A stretch of DNA of 64,000 bases, from the NCBI GenBank assembly GCA_024640845.1, contig JAHEEE010000002.1, positions 1 to 64,000 on the forward strand, written 5' to 3'. This stretch comes from Myxococcales bacterium (GTDB lineage: Bacteria; Myxococcota_A; Polyangia; Polyangiales; Houyiibacteriaceae). The position numbers were made by a program, and so were the translations under genes. Below the pieces are notes generated by a model. It worked only from the letters and a program-made list of their open reading frames with translations. It searched no databases and was not told the DNA's origin. Positions 24,484-33,399 of this stretch are shown piece after piece (within the stretch, counting starts at the first letter, position 1; every line of letters begins with the position of its first letter).

Positions 24484-26680
24484 TGCTGGACGCAAGGCCT
24501 CGAGGACCCCGCGCGCTTCGTCTGCGGAGCCGATTGGCTTCTGCGAAGCGGCCTTCTACCCACTTGATCATCTGATCGTGTGCGCTCACGGCATCCTTGC
24601 CGCCCTCGCGCTGCACGTACGTCCCGTCGGGTTGCATGTCCCAGGCGCTCCGTTGGTCGCCGAGCAGAACGTCGAGCACGGTGCGGAGCTCGGCGCGAAG
24701 CGCGGGAGGCTCGACCGGCGTGAGCACCTCGACGCGGCTGACGAGATTCCTCGTCATGCAGTCTGCACTACCGATGTAGAACTCCTCTTCGCCAGCATTG
24801 TGGAAGTAGTAGATCCGAGAATGCTCGAGAAATCGGCCCACCACGCTAACCACCCGGATGTTCTCCGACAGCCCGGGCACCCCAGGACGCAACCGACACG
24901 AGTCGCGCACGATCAAGTCGACATGCACTCCGGCTTGGGACGCCTCGTAGAGCGCCCGCGTAATATCGACGTCCTCGAGCGCATTGGTCTTGATCTGGAT
25001 GAGGCCCTTGTTGCCCTCGCTCACGCGTCGCACCTCACGCCGAATTTTCTTGAGCAAGCCGGGCTTGAGAAGCTTGGGAGCGGGAAGGAGCTTATGGTAC
25101 GTGCGACTCGGCTTGTAGCCTGTGGTGAGATAGTTGAAGAGCTCCGTCGCGTCGCGGCCGATCTCCGGATCACAGGTCAGCAAGCCGGTGTCGCAGTAGA
25201 GCTTCGCGGTTTCCTCGTGATAGTTTCCCGTCCCGAGGTGAACGTAGCGGCGCAAGCCGTCATGGTCGCGACGAACGACGAGAATGACTTTGCAGTGGGT
25301 CTTCAAGCCCACCACACCGTAGGTCACGTGGATGCCGGCCTGCTCCAGCTTATTGGCCCAGTTGATATTCGCCTCTTCGTCGAATCGGGCTTTGAGCTCG
25401 ACCGCCACGGCCACCTGCTTGCCGTTCAGCGCAGCGTTGATGAGATGCTGGATCACCCGCGACTTCGAGGATGTCCGATAGAGCGTCATCTTGATGGCGC
25501 GCACTTTCGGGTCCTCGCTTGCCTCGCGCAAAAACCGCTCGACCGACGTGCCGAAGGCTTCGTACGGATGGTGAACGAGCAACGCGCCATGTTCTCGGAT
25601 CGCATGGAAGATGTTGCTTCGGCCGACGAGCATCGGCGCATCCACGGGGCGATGATCGGGGTCGCGGTGCTCGGGGACATCGAGTCGGGCCAGCTGAAAC
25701 AAGTCGCCTAGTCCTAGAACTCCTCCGATTTCGAACACGTCTGCTTGCTCGTCGAGGCCTAGCTCGGCAGCCAAGCGGCCCCGGTGTGTGGAGTCCATGC
25801 CGGCGGCAACTTGCAGTCGAACGATCGGCGCGAACTTCCTTTCTCGAAGCTCCGATTCGATGAGCGCGAGTAGATCGTCTGCCTTGTCCTCGTCCCCTTC
25901 GACGTCCGCATTGCGCGTGACTCGAAAAAGCTCTGTGCGCTGAATCACCATTCCCGGAAACAACAAGTCCAAGTTCTCGGCGATGATTTCCTCCAGCGGC
26001 ACGAACACCAACTCGTCGCGGACCTGAATGAACCTCGGCACGCCGGCGCCCATGGGAACCTTCACACGCGCCAGGAGCGGTGTGGGGTCGTTGGGGTATT
26101 GGAGGGACACGAGCAGATTCAGGGACAAATTGGAAACGAACGGAAATGGGTGCGCCGGGTCCATCGCTTGCGGTGTGACGAGCGGAAAGATGTTGTCGAG
26201 GTAGTCTTCTCGGAGCCACGCCTGGTCCTTTTCCGACAGGGATCGATACTCGGCGACCTTCACGCCGATTTCGTCGAGGCGCACGCGAAGCACGTTCCAC
26301 AGACGCTGCTGCTCGGCGGCGAGCGACCGGATGACATCGTGGGCCTCCCGAATCTGCTCCTTCGGAGTTCGCCCATCGACGGTGAGCTTGTGGACCCCCG
26401 CGGCAACCTGCTGCATGAGGCCGCCGATGCGCTTCATGAAAAACTCATCGAGGATCGAACCCGTGATGGCGAGGAACTTCACTCGCTCGAGCAATGGTGT
26501 GCGCTCGTCCTCGGCTTCGTGCAGCACTCGGCGCACGAACGCGAGCCATGTGAGCTCGCGATTGAGGTAGTATTCGGGGGAGTCCAGGTCGATGGGATGC
26601 GAAGATGGGCTCTGCTCTGCCTTTTCTTCGTGGGAAACCGCGCTCCCTGGGTGACCGTTTGTGGTAGAGGCGGATGTCAT
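24476..26680 (-). CDS. ppk1: Polyphosphate kinase 1
   Basis: A 734-aa PPK1, which reversibly transfers the gamma-phosphate of ATP to inorganic polyphosphate. The N-terminal domain begins YYLNRELTWLAF. The catalytic core has the autophosphorylated His in YVHLGTGNYH and a second His in FLEHSRIYYF, followed by GSADCMTRN. All match E. coli Ppk in order. The frame is open to 27016, but the ATG at 26680 gives the normal length, and the extra codons overlap the divergent TetR gene. It is followed by the coupled YPNG-repeat protein. Confidence 0.95.
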   Translation of the reverse strand: MTSASTTNGHPGSAVSHEEKAEQSPSSHPIDLDSPEYYLNRELTWLAFVRRVLHEAEDERTPLLERVKFLAITGSILDEFFMKRIGGLMQQVAAGVHKLTVDGRTPKEQIREAHDVIRSLAAEQQRLWNVLRVRLDEIGVKVAEYRSLSEKDQAWLREDYLDNIFPLVTPQAMDPAHPFPFVSNLSLNLLVSLQYPNDPTPLLARVKVPMGAGVPRFIQVRDELVFVPLEEIIAENLDLLFPGMVIQRTELFRVTRNADVEGDEDKADDLLALIESELRERKFAPIVRLQVAAGMDSTHRGRLAAELGLDEQADVFEIGGVLGLGDLFQLARLDVPEHRDPDHRPVDAPMLVGRSNIFHAIREHGALLVHHPYEAFGTSVERFLREASEDPKVRAIKMTLYRTSSKSRVIQHLINAALNGKQVAVAVELKARFDEEANINWANKLEQAGIHVTYGVVGLKTHCKVILVVRRDHDGLRRYVHLGTGNYHEETAKLYCDTGLLTCDPEIGRDATELFNYLTTGYKPSRTYHKLLPAPKLLKPGLLKKIRREVRRVSEGNKGLIQIKTNALEDVDITRALYEASQAGVHVDLIVRDSCRLRPGVPGLSENIRVVSVVGRFLEHSRIYYFHNAGEEEFYIGSADCMTRNLVSRVEVLTPVEPPALRAELRTVLDVLLGDQRSAWDMQPDGTYVQREGGKDAVSAHDQMIKWVEGRFAEANRLRRRSARGPRGLASSNE

Positions 26681-26803
26681 GGAGCGAACATCCAGTGTAG
26701 CCTGCGACGGCGGGTCCGAGCCAGGTGGGAAATTGCGTAGAATCCAGCCTCTCATCAACCTCTGGGCCAATCCTTCCCTGGACATACGGCTACCAAAGCA
26801 CAC

Positions 26804-27451
26804 GTGAGCGACAAACGCGACCAACTCTCCCCCAGGAGAAAACCGAGCCAGGAACGCTCGCGCGATCGGGTGGAGCGCATCCTCGACGCGACGGCTTCGC
26901 TTCTCAGCGAGATGGCCGTGGACAAGATCACCACCGCGGCCATCGCCGCGAAAGCTGGCGTCCCCATTGGCTCCGTCTACCAGTACTTCCCCAATAAGCT
27001 CGCCGTCCTTGCGCAACTCGCGCGGCGCGTGATGGCGGAGGTGGACATGAAGACTGCGAGTCTAATCGCTGAGGATTTCGGGGTTTTGCCGTGGGATCAG
27101 GCGATCGACCGCGCCATTGACGCCACGATGCAGGGGTACTCGGAGCAACCGGGCTACGCGCAATTGCTGCTCAGCATTCGACCGACCCCGGAGTTCGGAG
27201 CCATCACGGACGAGTCGAACGAGCGGGTGGCCGCGCTGCTCGCGCTTCACCCCGCGTTGCAGGCGCTGATTCCCAAAGAGCGTATCGAGCTCGTCAGTCG
27301 TTCCGCGATCCGCGCCGTGAACTCGCTACAGGACTGGGCGCTGTCCGTGGACGACCCCGAACAAGCAAATGAGATCATCGGCGAGATGAAGACGCTGCTG
27401 AAGGGTTATCTGGCAGTCTACCTCGGTCAGAACGGGCTCAAACAGCCATAA
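26804..27451 (+). CDS. TetR-family transcriptional regulator
   Basis: A 215-aa regulator. The N-terminal helix-turn-helix (about residues 26-68) reads RILDATASLLSEM then ITTAAIAAKAGVPIGSVYQY, a standard TetR recognition helix ending in YQYF. The C-terminal all-helical domain would bind an unknown ligand. The start is GTG at 26804. It is divergent from ppk1 and lies 115 bases upstream of the beta-helix/cytochrome operon, so either may be a target. The intergenic region at 27452-27566 contains an AAAC-CCGA-GTTT partial palindrome (about 27512-27523) that could be an operator; this is speculative. Confidence 0.9.
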   Translation: MSDKRDQLSPRRKPSQERSRDRVERILDATASLLSEMAVDKITTAAIAAKAGVPIGSVYQYFPNKLAVLAQLARRVMAEVDMKTASLIAEDFGVLPWDQAIDRAIDATMQGYSEQPGYAQLLLSIRPTPEFGAITDESNERVAALLALHPALQALIPKERIELVSRSAIRAVNSLQDWALSVDDPEQANEIIGEMKTLLKGYLAVYLGQNGLKQP

Positions 27452-27491
27452 AGAACAGTCTTTCCGAGCGTTTACCCAAAGTCTGAAAATT

Positions 27492-27510
27492 GTGAGATAA
27501 GCTCACTTTT
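27492..27510 (+). terminator. Short hairpin with T-tract after TetR gene
   Basis: A 5-bp stem (gtgag/ctcac) with a 5-base loop is followed by TTTT in an AT-rich stretch upstream of the beta-helix gene. It may terminate the TetR transcript. The short stem could equally be an operator half-site pair. Confidence 0.4.
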
Positions 27511-27566
27511 CAAACCCGAGTTTTGGTGTTAGATAGGCGAATCTTTTTGGAGGAGGAGACCCGTTC

Positions 27567-29126
27567 ATGAATTTCAAAGTAGTTATCAGCGCGCTTTTCG
27601 CGTGCGCAATCCTCGTAGTGGGCTGTAGCAGCGACGACAGCAGTGGCACTGCCGGCAGCGGCGGCTCCGCAGGCGGCGGGGGCACGATCCCACCAGGCGC
27701 CGGCGGCATAGGTGGCGGCACCCCGGTGGCGATCAACTGCGACACCGACTTGCCGGACCCCAGCACCTATGTCGTCGACGAGGTCTTCGACAACGTCCCG
27801 GCAACGTCGAGCGAAGACTGCACGGACCCAATCTTTATGCCGGGCGCGGATGCAGCCAACCGTTTGAATACGCGTCTCGAGAACGCCGACGTCGGCGACG
27901 TCGTCTGCTTGGCAGAAGGCCTGTATGAGATGGATGAGACGATCAACATCTCGCTGGTCGAGGGGTTGACGGTCAAGGGCATCGGCGCTTCGCCGGATGA
28001 CACCGAGCTCCTTTTCGGCGGACCGGGCACCGGCATCGGTATCTTCGTTCAGAAGGACGACGTCGCGATCGAGAACCTCCATGTCCGGAATACCGGCGCG
28101 AACGGCATCGAACAGGACGGCACCAATGGTTCTGTCTTCCGCAAGGTGCACGTGAGCTGGGACGACTTCTGCGACACCGCAACGCCGCCTGCCAACTGCG
28201 GCAACGCCTGTACCGAAGACGCCGAGTGCGGAGATCCGCTGCTCGCCTGCGAGAACGACGCCTGCGTGGGCGACCAGGGCAAGAACGGAGCCTACGGCAT
28301 CTACCCGACCAACTGCGAGAACACGACCGTCGAGTTCAGCCAGTCGACGGGCGCATCGGACGCAGGCATCTACGTCGGCAAGTGCGGTTGGCTCGATGAT
28401 TCGACCACAGGTGGCGTCGTTCGGTACAACATCGCCGCGAACAACGTTGCCGGTCTCGAGGTCGAGAACTGCCTCGACGTCGTCGCGCACGACAACCTCG
28501 TGTTCGGCAACACGGGCGGCCTGATGCCCCTTCAGCAGCCGATCTCCGAGGAACGACCGGCAAATACCGGCGTGTTGATGGAGAACAACAAGGTGTACTG
28601 CAACAATGGGAAGAACTTCGCCGAGACCGGTGTCGTCCAGATCATTCCGGTAGGTACCGGCCTTCTCAACCTTGGTGGCCAGGGCGTCGAAATCCGAAAC
28701 AACGATGTTCAGGGCAACGATACGCTGGGGCTCGCGATCGTGAGCAGCGCATTCACCTGCGATGCAGCCGGTGCGGACTGCCCCCCCTACTCGTACGAGT
28801 ACAACCCGTACGCCGAAGACATCTACGCACACGACAACTACTTCTTGAACAATGGCACCAACGCCCAACTGACCGGTGAGTTTGGAATCATCTTCGATCT
28901 CTTGGACTACGGAACGCCCGAAAACCCGACCCCAAACGTCTTGTGGGGCGGAAGCGTCGCGCCAGATGTCACAGACCCCGGGATCTGCTTGGGCGCCGAC
29001 TACGACGGCACCTATATCGACCTCACCAACGGGCAGTGTACGGAGCTTGGAAACATTCCTTTGTACGGGGCTTGTATTTTCGAGAACAACACGACCAGCA
29101 CCGAGGGACGCCTCTGCGACCTCTAA
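27567..29126 (+). CDS. Parallel beta-helix lipoprotein (TIGR03805/SO2931-like)
   Basis: A 519-aa lipoprotein: signal peptide with Cys20 (VVGC), then a Gly/Ser-rich linker (residues 25-52) and a right-handed parallel beta-helix. Blocks such as IENLHVRNTGANGIEQDG, FRKVHVSWD, NGAYGIYP and ASDAGIYVG are those I recall for the TIGR03805 beta-helix family, which is found next to SO2930-like diheme cytochromes. A Cys-rich insertion with six cysteines (about residues 200-235) splits the helix between HVSWDD and NGAYGIYP. A very strong ribosome site (ggaggaggag) precedes the ATG. It is the first gene of a three-gene operon with two haem proteins. Substrate or ligand is unknown. Confidence 0.88.
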   Translation: MNFKVVISALFACAILVVGCSSDDSSGTAGSGGSAGGGGTIPPGAGGIGGGTPVAINCDTDLPDPSTYVVDEVFDNVPATSSEDCTDPIFMPGADAANRLNTRLENADVGDVVCLAEGLYEMDETINISLVEGLTVKGIGASPDDTELLFGGPGTGIGIFVQKDDVAIENLHVRNTGANGIEQDGTNGSVFRKVHVSWDDFCDTATPPANCGNACTEDAECGDPLLACENDACVGDQGKNGAYGIYPTNCENTTVEFSQSTGASDAGIYVGKCGWLDDSTTGGVVRYNIAANNVAGLEVENCLDVVAHDNLVFGNTGGLMPLQQPISEERPANTGVLMENNKVYCNNGKNFAETGVVQIIPVGTGLLNLGGQGVEIRNNDVQGNDTLGLAIVSSAFTCDAAGADCPPYSYEYNPYAEDIYAHDNYFLNNGTNAQLTGEFGIIFDLLDYGTPENPTPNVLWGGSVAPDVTDPGICLGADYDGTYIDLTNGQCTELGNIPLYGACIFENNTTSTEGRLCDL

Positions 29127-29168
29127 TCGGCGCCTGAGCTCCACTCACGGTGCACTGCGGACAAGACA

Positions 29169-30560
29169 ATGAAGCGACCTCTTAACTTAGTTCTCCTCTC
29201 CTTCCTCCTCCTCACCGCCGCTGCTTGCAGCGACAGCTCCCCCGAAACCGGGGGAGCGGGCGGCACCGCCGGCATCGGCGGTGTCGGCGGTATCGGCGGT
29301 GCCGGCGGTGCCGGCGGTATCGGCGGTGAAGCCGGCATGGGCGGCCAAGCCGGAACGGGCGGCGAAGGCGGAATGGGTGGCACGGCACCCAAGGGCACCT
29401 GCCACTCGAGTGTGCCGGATCGGCTTTCCGAATGGAGCCTCTTTGCGGACATCCGCAATCAGGTTCCGGCGGACGGCGTCATCCCGTTCGATGTTACCTC
29501 GCCACTTTTCACCGACGACGCGCTCAAGTTTCGCTTCGTCACCCTGCGGGAAGGTGGAACCCTCACCTACTCCAACGACACGACACGTTGGGAGGGCCCG
29601 GTCGGCACGATTTACGCCAAGACCTTCGCCTACCCACCCAACATGCTCGACCCCGAAACCGACGGTCTCAGTCAGCTGATCGAAACACGTCTACTCGTCC
29701 ACGTCGCCGCCGAAGACGACCGGCTCGGCTGCAGCGGCGCCGAGTCCTGCTGGCAGGTGCACGTCTACGTCTACGAGGACGACATGGAAGATGCCATCTG
29801 CCAATCCGGTGGCGCCACAGTGTCGGTCGAGTACACCGATCCGCTCACGGAGCTGCAGGAGCTGGTTCCCGACTACGGCGTTCCTTCGAACGGCGCATGC
29901 CGTCGGTGCCATGGTACGGAGACACGCTCGCTCGGACCGTCGACTGGCATGCTCAATCGGGGCAATGACTACGGCGGCAAGATGGTCGACAACCAAATCG
30001 ACCAGCTCTTCGAGCTTGGGATGCTTGCGCCGGAGCCCGGGCCCGAGCTCAATCGGGTCAGGTACGCCAACCCGAAGGGCCTGACCGAGTCCTGTCAGAG
30101 TCCGGAGTGTTACCACGAAGCCGCTCGATCCTGGTTCGACACCAACTGCTCCCACTGCCATGCACCGGATGGCGAAGCGGCGGGAACCGGCATCTACCTC
30201 GACTACGCGAGTATGGACCCGACCGACCCAACCGACGAAGACTTCAAGAAGTGGGGTGTGTGTAAGGACCCGACTTCGGCAGGCGGCGTCAAGAACTGCA
30301 ACAACGCAATTCACGACATCGTCCCTGGCGAGCCCGACCAATCGATCACGCTCTGCCGCATCGATTCGGTCACGCCAGGCGAAATGATGGCCCCACTCGG
30401 ACGGAGCTTGGTCGACGACTCCGGCTACGAGGTGATCCGCGGGTGGATCGAGATCCTCCCCGTGCTCTTCCCAGACATCCCCACGTGCTCCGACACCGGC
30501 TCTGGCGGCACGGGCGGGATGGGCGGTAACGGCGGCGCAGGCGGTGCCGCCGGGTTCTGA
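29169..30560 (+). CDS. SO2930-family diheme cytochrome c lipoprotein
   Basis: A 463-aa lipoprotein (LTAAAC, Cys20) followed by a long Gly-rich linker (28-72). The family domain includes LSEWSLFADI, VIPFDVTSPLFTDDALKFRF and GTIYAKTFAYP, then two c-type haem motifs, C244RRCH and C327SHCH. This matches the HNE_0200/SO2930 (TIGR03806) group. It presumably shuttles electrons between the beta-helix partner's substrate and the peroxidase or respiratory chain; this is inference. Unusually, the C terminus ends in a second Gly-rich tail of about 20 residues. It lies 42 bases after the beta-helix gene and two bases before the start of the next. Confidence 0.9.
   Translation: MKRPLNLVLLSFLLLTAAACSDSSPETGGAGGTAGIGGVGGIGGAGGAGGIGGEAGMGGQAGTGGEGGMGGTAPKGTCHSSVPDRLSEWSLFADIRNQVPADGVIPFDVTSPLFTDDALKFRFVTLREGGTLTYSNDTTRWEGPVGTIYAKTFAYPPNMLDPETDGLSQLIETRLLVHVAAEDDRLGCSGAESCWQVHVYVYEDDMEDAICQSGGATVSVEYTDPLTELQELVPDYGVPSNGACRRCHGTETRSLGPSTGMLNRGNDYGGKMVDNQIDQLFELGMLAPEPGPELNRVRYANPKGLTESCQSPECYHEAARSWFDTNCSHCHAPDGEAAGTGIYLDYASMDPTDPTDEDFKKWGVCKDPTSAGGVKNCNNAIHDIVPGEPDQSITLCRIDSVTPGEMMAPLGRSLVDDSGYEVIRGWIEILPVLFPDIPTCSDTGSGGTGGMGGNGGAGGAAGF
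29250..29384 (+). repeat. Tandem GGC-GGT coding repeat (Gly-rich linker)
   Basis: About 135 bases of 9-base-period coding repeat (GGC-GGT plus a variable codon such as ATC, GTC or GCC) encode residues 28-72 of the diheme cytochrome. Such tracts are prone to expansion and contraction and serve as flexible spacers after the lipidated Cys. Confidence 0.8.
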
Positions 30561-30561
30561 G

Positions 30562-31626
30562 ATGACTAGGGCGCTCGGGGCCGCGGTGTTGGCCGCCGCG
30601 TTCGTCACCGCTTGCGGCGAGCCGGCGGGCACGACCCCCGCGAACGACAGTCCGACGCCTTGGCCTGTCACGGCGTTCCCGGAGCTGCCGGAGATCATGT
30701 CCGACGTGCCGGAGGCTCGGATCGAGCTCGGCCACATGTTGTTCTTCGATCCGATTCTGTCGGTCGATCGGGAAACGGCATGCGTCACTTGCCACAGCGA
30801 ACAGTGGGGCATGAGCGATGCGCTGAGGCGGGCCGTAGGTCACGGCGCAGGCCTGCTCGCTGGGCCAGGCCGGCGTGGCCCAAACGAGCTCCGGCGCAAC
30901 TCCTCATCACTTTACAACCTCGCGTTCCGCGAGACCCTTCTCTTGGATGGGCGGGCCACGACCCTCGAGGAGCAAGCTCTCTTCCCACTCGTCGCGGACG
31001 ACGAAATGGGCGTCGACCCCGCGACGGTCGTCAATGAGCTTGCTGCAATCCCCGAGTACGTCGCGCTATTCGAAGAGGCGTTCCCGAACGACCCGAGTGT
31101 GAGCATCCAAAACCTGGCAGCAGCCCTGGCCGCCTATCAGCGAACGTTCATTTCCGATCGCTCGACCTACGACGCCTATGTCAGCGGGCGAACTGGCCTC
31201 ATGACCGACGAACAGATCGAAGGCATGTTCCGGTTCGCGGAGATGGGATGCGATGGCTGCCACACGCCTCCGCTCTTCGAGTCCGAGACGTTCGCGAACC
31301 GAAACGTCCCAGACGCCGAGGGGGTCGTCGACTATGGACTGCAGGAACACACCGGCCTCGAGGAAGACCGCGGCAAGTTCCGCGCGGTGACCCTTCGCAA
31401 TCTGATGTCGACGTCGCCCTACTTCCACAACGGTGCGATGACTCGGATGGATGACGCGATTCGGCACGAGCTCGGGCAGAGCGGGATGCCGTACGACGAA
31501 GAGGACGTACGCCTCATCATGACCTTCATCGACAAGACGCTGCGTGACGAGACGCGCGAAGCGATTCGCCCCGTCTCCGTCCCGAGCGGCCTCACGATCC
31601 CGATCGACCCGCCGGGCAGCCGTTAG
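30562..31626 (+). CDS. MbnH/MauG-like diheme cytochrome c peroxidase family lipoprotein
   Basis: A 354-aa lipoprotein (VTAC, Cys18) of the bacterial diheme peroxidase superfamily. Haem motifs are C74VTCH and C230DGCH. The core DGRATTLEEQA contains Q138 and the downstream catalytic-type Glu is E148; both align by spacing with Q104 and E114 of Pseudomonas CcpA. The Trp that precedes DGRA in CcpA (W94) and MauG is Leu128 here. The C-terminal block GLEEDRGKFRAVTLRN then SPYFHNGAM resembles MbnH. It may act as peroxidase or as a protein-modifying oxidase. ATG at 30562 follows the previous stop by one base. Confidence 0.88.
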   Translation: MTRALGAAVLAAAFVTACGEPAGTTPANDSPTPWPVTAFPELPEIMSDVPEARIELGHMLFFDPILSVDRETACVTCHSEQWGMSDALRRAVGHGAGLLAGPGRRGPNELRRNSSSLYNLAFRETLLLDGRATTLEEQALFPLVADDEMGVDPATVVNELAAIPEYVALFEEAFPNDPSVSIQNLAAALAAYQRTFISDRSTYDAYVSGRTGLMTDEQIEGMFRFAEMGCDGCHTPPLFESETFANRNVPDAEGVVDYGLQEHTGLEEDRGKFRAVTLRNLMSTSPYFHNGAMTRMDDAIRHELGQSGMPYDEEDVRLIMTFIDKTLRDETREAIRPVSVPSGLTIPIDPPGSR

Positions 31627-31627
31627 A

Positions 31628-33292
<1,665 letters not shown>

Positions 33293-33399
33293 ACATTACT
33301 CTCTCTGGCAGAAGCTGATACTTCGTGAAATCGTCATACGCGTACTCCGCGCTGTAGTCAATCGGATCCACGGTGGGAAGCCGCTCTGAAGTGCTAGAG

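Noticed and set aside
27510-29144. A 544-codon open frame on the minus strand over the beta-helix gene
   Set aside because: It mirrors the real gene, has no domain or plausible start, and long antisense frames are common in high-GC coding DNA. The plus-strand frame has a signal peptide, strong ribosome site and family motifs.
29250-29384. Possible CRISPR array
   Set aside because: The 9-base period is in frame and encodes the Gly-rich linker; there are no spacers of 30 bases.
29691-30812. A 373-codon minus-strand frame over the diheme cytochrome gene
   Set aside because: It opposes a gene with two haem motifs and a clear lipobox, and its translation has no recognisable pattern.
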